Source: Alopecurus myosuroides (Eukaryota; Streptophyta; Magnoliopsida; Poales; Poaceae). From it: a stretch of DNA of 64,000 nucleotides. The stretch lies in contig CM054060.1 of the NCBI GenBank assembly GCA_028641055.1, positions 237,240,833 through 237,304,832 of the forward strand. The letters run 5' to 3'. Positions within the stretch are counted from its first letter, which is position 1. Every line of letters begins with the position of its first letter. Positions 30,691 to 40,899 of this stretch are shown piece by piece. Both the position numbers and the translations under genes were made by a program. The notes beneath the pieces are model-generated. The model saw only the letters and a list, made by a program, of their open reading frames with translations, was not told the origin of the DNA and did no database searches.

Positions 30691-32116
30691 GAATATAAGA
30701 CTTTACGTTGGTAAAGAGGAATAAACATGCCATAATCATAAAAAAAAATTCTAATTCTATGCCAAATCACCGTTGGGCAGAAATGACACAAGATTAGAAC
30801 AACGTAAGGGGATGACATGCAAAATTTACACAACGTTGGTCAGAATTAATTTTACAGTCATGACATTATCAAATTAAGCATTAAAATTAATAACATAAGG
30901 TGAATAACATTATTTAATGCTTAAATTGATTATACAACATTTAAAACATATTAAGTATTCTAAACAAAAAATCCCGTTGGTTCATTTTTATTCAGAACAA
31001 TAACATGTTTATTATCATAATTTTAGGCAATTATTTTCTGTTATTTAAAACAGTGCACAAAAACTTAATTAGGAAACTTAAAATTGCACTGGAAAAAAAA
31101 TAACAGAAAATCGAACAGGGGAAAATCGAACAGGGCTGATCAAAACAGCCCAGCCCGTGCTGGCAGCCCAAACAAAAACAGCCTCGGAGGCCTAGCAGGC
31201 CACGGAGGCCCGTTATCGTGCCCGCGGTGTCGCCACCGTTCGATCAAAAGGGACGGACGAGATCCTCCCGGATCGGATCAAAAAGGGGCTTGGCCGGTCA
31301 ACCAAACCCTAGTCCCCATTTTTCTTTCTCATGCCCGAGTTTTTGGAGGCTGATAGTGCGGCGGCCCAAGCGAGTGAGGGGGGTGGCGGCCGGCGGCCAG
31401 CTCTTCCTCTCCGACCTCCCCTTGCCTCTGCTTGCGGCGAGGAGGCGAGAGGCGACGGCGGCAAAGGCCCGCCGCCCTCCCTCCTTCCATTCCGCGCGGT
31501 GGCCGTCCCATTTCTGTTCCGGCGCGGTGGCCGTGCTCTTCCGTTCCGGCGCGGTGGCCGTGCTCAGCGGAGGAGCGTGCGGTGGACATAGTCCTGCGCG
31601 CTCATCCGTTGAGGGTGGCTGCCGGCGCCGTTTGCTTACAGGGCGTTAAGGAGTGGTGCACTCCGGCGAAATCGGCGGCAACGAGCGCACGGGCCCGGCG
31701 CCCTTCCGCGACGAGCGCATGGGATCGAGGAGGTGGTGCTTGCCGGTGGACCGGCGGCCTGTTCCATTCCGTACGTGCCTACCTCCTCTCTCTTAAAGCT
31801 TTTTGGTCGTGATTTGGGGATCTAGGGTTCGGCCAGGAGTGGATTTGTGCTTCTGTTTCTAATTAATTTCGTACTCCCCTCCTTCTAATTGCTTAAACAT
31901 GACTAACAGGTGATCGATTGAATTAACAGAAACATCAATGTGATCATAATTTGTTAATTAAAATAGATCGATTTATCATTATCACTGCATGTTTAGGGAG
32001 CAATTAGGCACCGATCTATGACTTAAAACATGACTTAATTGCCTAAATATGAACTTAATTAACTAAAACATGATGAACAAATCCTCATAAGGGTTCTAGT
32101 GCTATCAATCTTGGCG
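30691..32116 (-). other. Copia 1 leader with a GC-rich foreign-looking segment
   Basis: Between PBS and gag. AT-rich arms (30691-31080, 31840-32116) surround a GC-rich block (about 31130-31790). Read on the plus strand the block resembles a plant gene 5' region, with AAACCCTAG near 31305 and three units of about 27-28 bp starting GCGCGGTGGCCGT at 31494, 31522 and 31549. No domain recognised. Confidence 0.5.
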
Positions 32117-32126
32117 TCTGATACCA
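32117..32126 (-). other. Primer binding site of Copia 1
   Basis: Minus strand TGGTATCAGA, the initiator-tRNA-Met complement, one base inside the LTR edge. Confidence 0.9.
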
Positions 32127-32127
32127 A

Positions 32128-32657
32128 TGTTAGAACTTAAACGATCTAGAACCAATCTAGATCAAGGAATTGATAACAAACTAGAACACCTAGAGAGATC
32201 AAACATAAGAGAGGGGTTTAGAGGTTTACAGGATCCAGCGTTTGTAGCCATCTTAGCCTGCTCGATGCAGGCTTGATCAACGGTGGGCTTGGAGAAGGTC
32301 CTGATCCCCTCCGGTCTCCAGCGGCACTGCCCTGGCACGGGAGGGGTATAGCTCGATCTTCCCGTCGTTGCTGGCCTCCCTAGATCGGTAGGGTTTTGGG
32401 GATATCGGGGAGGAGGTTCGCAGATGAGCAACTCACAATTTTCATCGCTGCCAGCCTCCCCTCTCTTTATATGGCGCAGTACGACAGGGGACCAAACCAT
32501 GAGTTGGTTTTGGTGCCCCCGATCAGGGCGCGTTAGTTGCGTACGAGGTGCTCACGAACGTTGGTTCGTGGGCCTCCCCCTAACGTTATTTGACTAGGCC
32601 TTTTGGCCTTTTCTATTTATCCTTTATTTCCTGTTAAAACTGACAGGTCAACCAACA
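32128..32657 (-). repeat. 5' LTR of Copia 1
   Basis: 530 bp with TG/CA ends, followed by CATGC. TATA box at 32465-32473 (minus strand). Confidence 0.95.
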
Positions 32658-32662
32658 CATGC

Positions 32663-35285
32663 GTGTCAACGATTATTAGGCCAAAACAACGCACCATCAA
32701 GTCGCTGTGATCGATCGAGTGGATGGACGGGACCCCTGCCCTGGCCGAGCAACTTGTCGCCAAATACCACCATCATCTTCTTGCTATCGGAACACAGTAC
32801 GCAACTGTGCATTGCGTGATAAGGTTTTCAGGTTAGGCGAAACGTTGAGCGGCGCGCATCAAAGCTCCGATTAGATTAGATCTCTCGCTTCCTGACAAGC
32901 AAAACGCCACGGTCGCCGTCACCGAGGAGAAAATCTTGCCCATCCCCCTTGTCGAGGGGGCAGCGGGAGGCCAGGTCGGGAGATGGACGGGGGGCTGATC
33001 CAGGACAGTAGGTCCTCTGTTGGGATCTCCTCCCCTGTTCCCTGACCTGAATTCACCATGAGCAGCGCACATCTATAGGAGCTTTAGTGTAGGGGCCGTC
33101 AAGTCCTAGCTACAACACATCTTTCGAAAAGAAGAAGAAAGTACTGCTGCGATAGCCTTGATATTGTGTACCGTTGCTCGGTCGGTCCGGCAGTTCTTAT
33201 GTCGTTTTCTTTCTCTTTTTTATTTTTGCTTCTAATTAATTGGCTACATGCAATCTCGTTGTGCATTGTTGTAGAATTTTGATGTATTTTAAATCATTTT
33301 GATGTACTACTATACTGCCCGTTATTTAAAATATACATCAACAACTTCTCTTTAACATTTTTTGATAATCATCAAGTGAGGCAGCGCCCGTACTCTCGCC
33401 CGACGGTTGGATGAGGTGGCTGTAGTGGCCAATCCTTTATCCAGCGCCCTTCCGAGTTGGTGGAGTAGAGACTAGATTTGGTGCGATGATGCCCTCGACC
33501 TACTTCCGGCGATTTATCTAGTGGCAGAGTTGGGTCTTAGGCTCGCTCAACAGGGACCCGACAAGTGAGGTAGCGCTAGACGGTAGAAATGCTGATGGCA
33601 ATGATGGTTTCAACAACGAGTGCGTAGATTATCCGGTGAAAATCTATGATCTCTTTTTCGACTATATCAGACTTGTCGACACAAGTTGTGTCATGTCCTT
33701 CTTGAATGTGTTTACTCGAATCTTCTGATTCGGGATAATGATCGAAAGTTCCAACCTTTGGTTGGACCTAAAAATATCGACACACGTGCACTTATCCATT
33801 TTTGTCGTCTTTGTCTTAGAGTAGCTTAACTTTCTTTGGGTTTCCTACCAATTTTGTTACTGATTTGCTTTCGGCGGTCTAATATAAGTTGGAGAAGATG
33901 GCTATCTCGAGGGGTAATTTTTTTATTTATTTTAAAAACAAGGATAACCTCTGCCTCTATATAATTTGATGCACATAGCCATATATTATCCTATTTAAAA
34001 AACGTAAGGCAACACTCGACATCGAAACCAAACTAAATTGAAAAAAAATCGTGACGGCACGCTAATGCATCGGGCTAGTAAAAAACCAAAACAAATGAAA
34101 AAATACATGACTCCTAGGTCAAACCTTAAAGAAGAGATTCGATGATGACAAGTCCAACCGTAAGTTGATCTAGGAATTTTCATCCGAAAGCCGAGTTTCG
34201 ATCCATCACTTGCAACAAGGTCCCGACGTTGATGCATCACGCGACAAGGAGAGAAGAATTATGTTCTTTTCGAATAGAAAGCAATCTACCTAGAGACCGG
34301 AGGATACATTCTTTTTTCTAAGATGTATAAATTCATAGGGAATGATTTCCTTGACGTAGAATAAACATAAGGTGCGAAACTATGAGTGGACTTGGACAAT
34401 GAAGTGGCCAACTGGGTGATCACGAAGGTATTTTCGAATTTGGAAGAGGCATAAGGATGGCACATTTTCACCGGTCAAGTAGAGTACACGCAAGACTACC
34501 CAAATATTTCATCCCCGCTTGGACCTAGATTGCCGCCTCAGAGTCGATGTTCAGATCGTCGGCGAGATAGTGACGTTGCAAACAAAAACTCGAGCAGATA
34601 GGCCCAATCGAGCGATAAAACTAAGTTATCTCGCTACGGATTCGACGTCATGGACGGACAAATTAGCTTGCGACCATATGGGCGTAAAAGCAAGTCACGG
34701 AGAATTCCATTCCGGCAAGAAACAATCCGGCGAAGACACCTCTCTCAGCCGAGCGGTCACGCCTCGCTCGCCTTTACGCCCAACCGTTTTCGTGTGGACT
34801 TCAACCGAAGCACGCAGAAAATAAAAGAACGACATGGTCAGATTGCACCCATACTGAACGGAGGTATATATACATATCGGCCATCACATCACTATACTAT
34901 ACCCCTTTATTACATGTTTCATCCTGGAATTGGTTGGTCGTCCGAGCTGCCAGGAAAACGAAACCAACAAATCTCACACTGCCAGGCCAGGCCAGGTGAG
35001 GTCCTGTCAAGTGGTTCGAATCGAAGAAGATTTTGAGTGTGCAGAGCGGAGCATCCATTCGTTGCCAGCCATAGAGAATCCGACATTTCAGTGGGGGAAG
35101 CGTACGTGCCTGCCCTTTTCGCAGCAAGCGTAGCGTTTCAGCTAACGAAACCGTACTAGAGCGATTCCCCCCCTTTGGCATTTAATCTGAAGAAGCTAAC
35201 ACTGCTGGCACAAGATCGGGGAAGAAACAAAGCAAAGACAGAAGAAAAATCCACGCTGAAGCGTACAGTACCTAACAGCACGTGA
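32663..35285. other. Host intergenic DNA
   Basis: No convincing gene. A short stretch near 33930-33990 (CCTCTGC followed by TTGATGCACATAGCCAT, beside a T-rich run) resembles the 3' tail of grass LINEs, as at 1480-1520, and may be a tiny LINE remnant. ORFs near 34520-35130 on both strands overlap and show no domain. Confidence 0.4.
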
Positions 35286-35291
35286 TTTATT
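35286..35291 (-). terminator. Possible poly(A) signal of the DUF3511 gene
   Basis: AATAAA on the minus strand, about 400 bp after the stop codon. It is the clearest canonical hexamer I noticed downstream; actual cleavage is not known. Confidence 0.35.
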
Positions 35292-35694
35292 TACATCTCA
35301 CACCGCCAAAACATATAATTCTACTACATAGCGTCTATGGTACATAAGCAGATAGATAATGGTACTACACGGGGACTGAGGAGAATCCGTATGTACAAGG
35401 ACAACACAGGCCAACGTACTCCGCTAGGTGGCCACACAAGGCTCCAAAGAGGAGCACCGCTCATACTACTGTACACATGTGTCATGCTGTGCCACATCGT
35501 AAATCACGTCAAAAATCCTACGGTACTTACTCGATCGAGAGGAAGAAGAAGAAACGGAAGAGAGAGCAGGCAGAGGAGTAATCCACCATCACACGGCTAG
35601 CTAGCTCGTAGCATACGGACGTACTGTAGTAGAAGGGCCGCGCAACGGCAGCTCGATCGTGCCAGAGCAGCCGGAAGCAGAGCAGCAAGATGGA

Positions 35695-36285
35695 TCACAT
35701 GCCGTACACCGCGCGCGAGCACTTGCCCTTGATCCACTTGACGCTGCGCCGCACCGACCCCTTCACCTTCCCCTCCACGTCCAACACCTTGTACCCCACC
35801 AGCCGCTTCTTCCTCTGCAGCTCCGCCTCGGCGTCCTCGTCCGCCTTCTTCGCCGGGGCCGGGGCCGGGGCGTCGTCGTCGGCCAATGCGGCGAAGGAGG
35901 GCGTGTAGCTCCTGAGGTTCAGGGAGCGGCGGCCGGTGGAGCACCAGACGGGGGCGGCGGCGCCGGGGCTGGGCCCCTTGGCCTGCGCGGCGCCGCCGCC
36001 GTCGGCGAAAGGGTTGTAGGAGGCGGCGTAGGAGGCGCTGTAGCACCGGAGGTTCAGGCCCGGGCTGGGGCCTCCGCCGGCGACGCTCCTCGTGCTGCCG
36101 CTCCGCTGCACGGAGGCCGGCGCCGCCGGACGCGTCCAGGAAGCCGTGCTCTTGGCGCGCTGCATCTTGCTGTGAGGCGCCGGCGCGAAGGAGGCGGCGT
36201 AGGAGGCGCTGTGGCACCGGAGGTCGTTCGCCGGGGCCGCGGACGTGGTCCGCTCGGCGCAGGACATGGACCGCTCCATTGGCAT
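35695..36285 (-). CDS. DUF3511 domain protein (host gene)
   Basis: Single-exon gene, 196 residues, function unknown. The C-terminal ~45 residues (RKKRLVGYKVLDVEGKVKG, then SVRRSVKWIKGKCSRAVYG) fit the plant DUF3511 family, short basic proteins with this end motif; many members finish in WW, this one in YGM. The rest is Ala/Pro/Ser-rich. A motif recurs three times: DLRCHSASYAAS (about residues 21-32), NLRCYSASYAAS (about 78-89) and NLRSYTPSFAAL (about 125-136). No signal peptide or membrane helix is evident. ATG at 36285 is the first of a clean frame; MPMERSMSC is a typical N-terminus. High GC third positions are usual for grass genes. The large opposite-strand ORF over the same bases is a shadow. 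Confidence 0.85.
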   Translation of the reverse strand: MPMERSMSCAERTTSAAPANDLRCHSASYAASFAPAPHSKMQRAKSTASWTRPAAPASVQRSGSTRSVAGGGPSPGLNLRCYSASYAASYNPFADGGGAAQAKGPSPGAAAPVWCSTGRRSLNLRSYTPSFAALADDDAPAPAPAKKADEDAEAELQRKKRLVGYKVLDVEGKVKGSVRRSVKWIKGKCSRAVYGM

Positions 36286-36412
36286 CTTCTCCTCTCGCTC
36301 TGTGTTTCTGTGGGTGTGGCCACGCCGAGCTGTGTCGCGAGGAAGTGATGACTGGCGCTGGCCAAGAGAGCAGGACCGGGATGACTGCGAGGAATTGCAG
36401 CGGACGGGGGAG

Positions 36413-36422
36413 CCCTTTTATC
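36413..36422 (-). promoter_or_regulatory. TATA-like element of the DUF3511 gene
   Basis: GATAAAAGGG on the minus strand, about 130 bp before the ATG. It is an imperfect TATA match in GC-rich sequence. Confidence 0.4.
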
Positions 36423-36777
36423 AAGTGGGCGGGGGCTGTGGAGCCGTGCAATTTGGAAGTGTCCATCAGGGGCCGGCCGAACATGTTGCACGGCGCACTG
36501 CACGGCGCTACATTATGGTTTTGGAAGATAGTCCGGCTCCGAGGGCGAGAGGTGTGGAAGGGGAAGCCGTAGCTTTCAGCTTCGTAGGGACGGAGACGGT
36601 GCTGTTGCTGGTGGTGCTGAGCATGGTTGCTTGGTATTCTTTGGGCCTACTTACATGGCATCAGGATTAGATTTTGCTTTTATGTGCGTGTACAGAAACT
36701 ATAGGGCAGCCGAAAAGATGCAAAGCAGGGGAGCTTTACTCATGAGCTATACTTTATCCGTTTTTGTTAGCATGTTA

Positions 36778-38009
36778 GGACATCTCCTGCGGGCCTGCTC
36801 AATTCCGGACCAATTTGGTCCGGATTTTGTCTGTTTAAGCAGCGCTCCGCGCTGCGCGGACAGGGACCGGTTCAGCTGCCTCCTGCGGGTCTGCTCATAC
36901 TAAAACCGGACATTTTATAGATACGGTAGGGCCCAGAAGAACCCATAGATATACAATATTTAAAACAAAAAAAAAAACTAGCCCTAGCTAGATGGCCACT
37001 CTCCAGTGGCGTCGCGGCGGCCGGAGGTTCCCCGGAGCATCCTAGTCCAGGATGATCTAGTCCGGGGTCTCCACGAGGTGGGTGGGAAGCGCGACGGTCT
37101 GTGGGGGGTGGGCGGCTGGGTGACGGGCCGCTGGGGCGCCGCGGGCAGATCCGGCGGTGGCCCCGTCCACTACCAGTGCATGCCGACGAGGGGCGAGAAC
37201 CACGCCGGGATCGGCTGGTTCTCGTCCCGCTCGTCCTCGTCGGCCTCCTCCCCGTAGGCGTAGGGCGCGGGCTGGGCGCGCGCCACGGCCTGCTCCACCG
37301 CCCTAGCCTCCGCCGCCTCCTGGGCGGCCACCGCCGCTAGCGCGTCCGCCACGAGGCCTCGATGGCCATGGCCACTGGCACTTCCTCTTGTTGAGGTAGG
37401 GCCGGTCGCGGACGCGCGCCGCCGGAGCGATGCGGAAGGGGCGCTGCGCGCCCGTGAGAGGAGGGAGGGGGCGGCGCGGCCTGCTCCGCCTGAGCGCGGG
37501 CGGCCCACGTTAGTGGTGGCGATGGTGGTAGGGGAGGAGTGGGGGAGGAGGCGCGGCGGCGGGAGCTGCCGGCCTCGTGGTCGTTCTTGGCCTTCCCCCA
37601 GTTGAGCCAACTGCGTCCCATGGCGCTAGGGTTTTGCTGCCGCCGGCGAGGGAGGCGAGGAGAGTGGAGAGAGAAGAGTGAGGGGGCGGGGAAGTGTGTG
37701 GACTGGTGCGCGTGGGGGCGGACGCGTGGCGGCGGTCCCATTTAATAGGATCGGTGGGGGAGGCGAGCCGTCGCCACGGTCACTGACCCGCGGCCCATAC
37801 CCTTTGACCAAGCGGTGACGAGGCCCCGCGCGTGCGTCCCTGTCCGCGGGCTGCTCAAATATGGACCAAATTTGGTCTGGGTTTGAGCAAACACGGACCG
37901 AAAACGGACCGAGGCCATGGTTGAGCAGCCCCGCAGGGGTCTCGTTTTGTCCGGGCCTGCTCAAATCCGGCATGTCCGGGGCAATTGAGCAGCCCCGTAG
38001 GAGATGGCC
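36778..38009. mobile_element. Harbinger-type non-autonomous element carrying an ORF
   Basis: TTA flanks both ends (36775-36777, 38010-38012). The termini are inverted repeats: left begins GGACATCTCCTGCGGGCC, right read inward begins GGCCATCTCCTACGGGGC, continuing into GCTGCTCAATT-like sequence. A 3-bp TTA duplication and such ends fit PIF/Harbinger. The 1232-bp element lacks transposase but holds a GC-rich coding-like segment (37170-37621). Confidence 0.8.
37170..37621 (-). pseudogene. Unrecognised ORF inside the Harbinger-type element, frameshifted
   Basis: Starts MGRSWLNWGKAKNDHEAGSS at 37621, followed by Pro/Ser/Arg-rich sequence. The likely continuation switches frame in the region 37350-37500; the end ENQPIPAWFSPLVGMHW is read in the frame stopping at 37170, after an Ala/Glu-rich helix-like stretch (AAQEAAEARAVEQAVARAQ). 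I do not recognise the family. It could be the element's own accessory protein or a captured host gene piece. GC content is far above the flanks. Confidence 0.45.
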
Positions 38010-38012
38010 TTA

Positions 38013-38408
38013 GAGCGTCCTGTTATTTTGGTGTGATCCAAATTCGTATATACTGATAAAGGCCGAACTTCTCACGAGTGGAGCCGTATGCGCAACGAAC
38101 TTCCGAGTTGGCCCAACGGTACGAGTCGTTTTCGAGTTGGACACGAATACCACCTTGTCTAGGGTTTCGTCCCCTTTATATAACTCATGTAAGCCGCCGG
38201 TTGGGATAAGTTATATAGTGTAAATCCCCGGCGTTTGTAACCTCACCCCATCACGGTGAAGATTTCTTGGCTGGCGTCCGTAGTTTTTTCTCTTCCTGAT
38301 TGGAAGGGTTTTTCACGTTAAAATTTTGTGTCCCCTGTCGTGCTAGATCTCTTTTGTTCATCGTTTTTGTGCTATCATTTATAACACATCTCGATCGTCA
38401 CTCATCAA
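38013..38408 (+). other. Possible LTR fragment (plus strand)
   Basis: Contains CTAGGGTTTCG, a TATATAAC box near 38177-38184 and a following stretch typical of LTR R/U5 regions, but no defined ends, PBS or partner LTR. Confidence 0.3.
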
Positions 38409-40374
38409 ATATGTGTCCGGCACCCCTAATTGGCGTCTCCCAACCTGCTACCCCCAAACGGCAGCCCTTTTTTTGGTTTTGATAAAATTATTTTGTATTT
38501 GATGAAAACACTCGATAAATTAGATAAATAATAATAATACAAACACATAGTTGCACAGTTATTAGAATAATTTAAATATTTCAAATTCTCCAAATTCGTA
38601 CGAACAAATCTTACTAATCGAACTACTCGTTAGCTCTCATAGCCCATAATTGTGTCACAAGATCAGACTGAAGTTGATGGTGAACTCCCTCGTCACAAAT
38701 TTCCTGATAAACACCAAGAAAATCATCAAACTCAGCAGACACGCCCGGTTGTGAATCCGCAAGATTGCCCTGAAAGTCGAATGGCTCATCGAACATCATT
38801 CTGATGTATCGCTCACTCTCGATGATCATGTTATGCATAATAATAAAAGAGTTAATGACATCACACATTTGATCTAGCGACCAAGATAGACAAGGATACC
38901 TTACCACAACAAACTGTGCCTGGAGTACACCAAATGTCTTTTCCACATCTTTCCGGACGGCCTCCTGTTTCTTTGCAAAAAAATTATTTGTCTTATCCAG
39001 AGGGTCATGGATTGTCTTCACAAATGTATACCAATTGGGGTATATGCCATCCGCTAGGTAGTACCATCTGTCATACTCATGTCCATTGATCGAATAGTTG
39101 CAGCCCAGAGCATGTCCTTCACCTAGTCTCTGGAATATCGGAGAGCGCTGCAACACGTTGAGGTCATTGTGAGAACCGGCGATTCCAAAAAATAAATGCC
39201 AAATGCAAAGATCATAATCATCCATAGCCTCACTTACAACGGTGAATTTTTCGTGATGACCACCTTTGTACATCCCTTGCCAAGCAAATGGACAATTCTT
39301 CCAACTCCAATACGTGCAATCGATGCTTCAAACATCCCAGAAAATCCTCTTGCTTGTCTTTGTGCCAACAAACAAGTCGTGTCTGCTTCATTTGATACAC
39401 GGGACCAAACAATGCAACTACTGCCTTGCGAAATCGAAATGTGCCTTCAGCGGCGGTGGTTTCCGACATACGAAGATAGTCATCCAATAAATCCACAGGG
39501 CCTCCATATGCAAGACATCGTATTGCAGCCGTGCATTTCTGAAGAGTTGAAAATCCTAGAAGCCCAGTATGGTCTGTTTTCCGCGCAAAGTAGTCATCAT
39601 ACCGCCGAACACCGTGCACAATTCGCCTGAAGACATCTCTGTTCAGCCGAAAACGCTGGCGAAATTCATGAGGTAGGTTTGCCGGCGTGTCCGAGAAATA
39701 GTCATCCCACAAGAGTCTTTGGCCGTTGCTATTTGTCGGTTCTTGTTCGCCCGGCGCCTTTGGCTCGGCTGCCTCCACGGCCATCGCCTCTAACAGAGCC
39801 GCAATGATCATCTCATTCTCCTCGTCGTCTGCAAAACATGATCTCGTCGTCACTATCCATACTGTATGGGACAAAACCCAACCATTAGCTGTGAGCTAAA
39901 CAAGTTGAACGACGGTTCATCGACCTGGCAAAAGGCCGAACACCTTACCTGCGGGGTGGAAGCGAGGACAACGACGGCGGTTGAATGACCTGCGGCGGCG
40001 CACGAAAACGACGGGGAACGGCGACGAGCGGCAGCGAATCGGCCAACGTCGCACGTGCCCGACTCTTGCGCACAGTTGGAGACGACAAGGGTGACAGCAA
40101 TGGTGCGAATCGGCGACGAGAGGATAAGGATGGGGCAAATGACTATCGGCCGGGACGTTTTGTCTCTATGATGGGCGGGGCCGCCTGTCGTGTGGGGTGA
40201 CCGAACAATGTCCGGCGCCCCTAGGCAGGCCCCAAGTTTGGCGGCTGGGCTGAGGGGTCCGGACACAAATATGGCGGGTGGACACTTTTGGGGGGTGCCG
40301 TTGCGGCGGGTTTTTTGGTCCGGACCCCCATTGGATCTTTGGGGGGGCGTTTGGGGGTGCCGGTGGAGATGCTC
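38409..40374 (-). mobile_element. PIF/Harbinger DNA transposon, left end truncated
   Basis: Encodes a DDE transposase on the minus strand. The right end, read inward, begins GAGCATCTCCACCGGCACCC at 40374 and is followed by TTA. The left end shows only subterminal similarity (TGTGTCCGG at about 38412-38422 against GTGTCCGG near 40260), so its outermost terminal repeat seems lost. No Myb/SANT partner ORF found upstream. Confidence 0.75.
38623..39874 (-). pseudogene. Harbinger transposase, one-base frameshift
   Basis: Would cut and paste the element through an RNase H-like DDE core. The N-terminal half (39330-39874) has the helix-rich PIF segment (LPHEFRQRFRLNRDVFRRIV, then RCLAYGGPVDLLDDYLRM). 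The frame is lost near 39328, consistent with one missing base, and continues in the frame ending at 38623. Catalytic residues are visible: D in SIDCTYW, D in GSHNDLNVLQ, E in VEKTFGVLQ. The tail has the usual NSFIIMHNMIIESER block. Apart from the shift the protein is open, so decay is recent. Function lost in this copy. Confidence 0.88.
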
Positions 40375-40377
40375 TTA

Positions 40378-40685
40378 GGAGACCGTAAAAGTAACTATTT
40401 TCTGATTTGATCATTCAGATTCCTGCAAATACAATGGGACGAGTAGATTTTTAACGGATAGTTCTGTAAAATTGACTGAGAAAGTCATTCCCGGACTTTA
40501 CGATAATTGTGGTAAAAATAAACTACGACAAAAAATTAAATATTTCAGTAATTTTGTGAGCTGAAATTCGACATATTTGTAATACGATTTATGCAATTCC
40601 TTTAAAGCGCGTGAGTAGAGAATTTTGTCCAAAATTTACGGTTTTACCGTCTCTGCAGAAATAGACACACGTTTAATCTTTATAT
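40378..40685. other. Unclassified spacer
   Basis: AT-rich, no ORF or repeat recognised. It ends at the T-run (about 40686-40694) taken as the tail of the LINE. Confidence 0.4.
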
Positions 40686-40899
40686 TTTTTTTTGATAAAG
40701 GGCTTTTATTACTTAAAAAATTAAGCATTACACCCGTCCTATGCATCATAATAATCCACACAGCCGAAATCCAAAACTGAAAAGAAGTTACGACAAGTCT
40801 AAACAAATCCTGGAGACGTAGACTGTCGATGCTATGGAGCTGCTATCCGTAGATCAAGCGGTCATCCATGTGCGATAAAAATATCCTTCGCCACCTGCT

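Larger units (their letters stand above)
13026..32657 (-). mobile_element. Young Ty1/copia retrotransposon (Copia 1), split by Tat 1
   Basis: Two 530-bp LTRs (13026-13555, 32128-32657) differ at one site seen by eye (C/G at the position corresponding to 13235). The 5-bp duplication CATGC is at 13021-13025 and 32658-32662. Minus-strand order: 5' LTR, PBS, long leader, gag-protease-integrase (27962-30690), insertion point, RT-RNase H (13747-15168), polypurine tract, 3' LTR. Without Tat 1 and one TAGAC copy, the element is about 6.8 kb and its reading frame is continuous across the junction. Confidence 0.95.

Noticed and set aside
35659..36348. 229-codon plus-strand ORF opposite the DUF3511 gene
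   Set aside because: Antisense shadow of the GC-biased codons; no domain.
35597..36484. 295-codon minus-strand ORF over the DUF3511 gene
   Set aside because: Low-complexity Arg/Gly/Pro-rich product in a GC-rich region, in a different frame from the recognisable DUF3511 protein.
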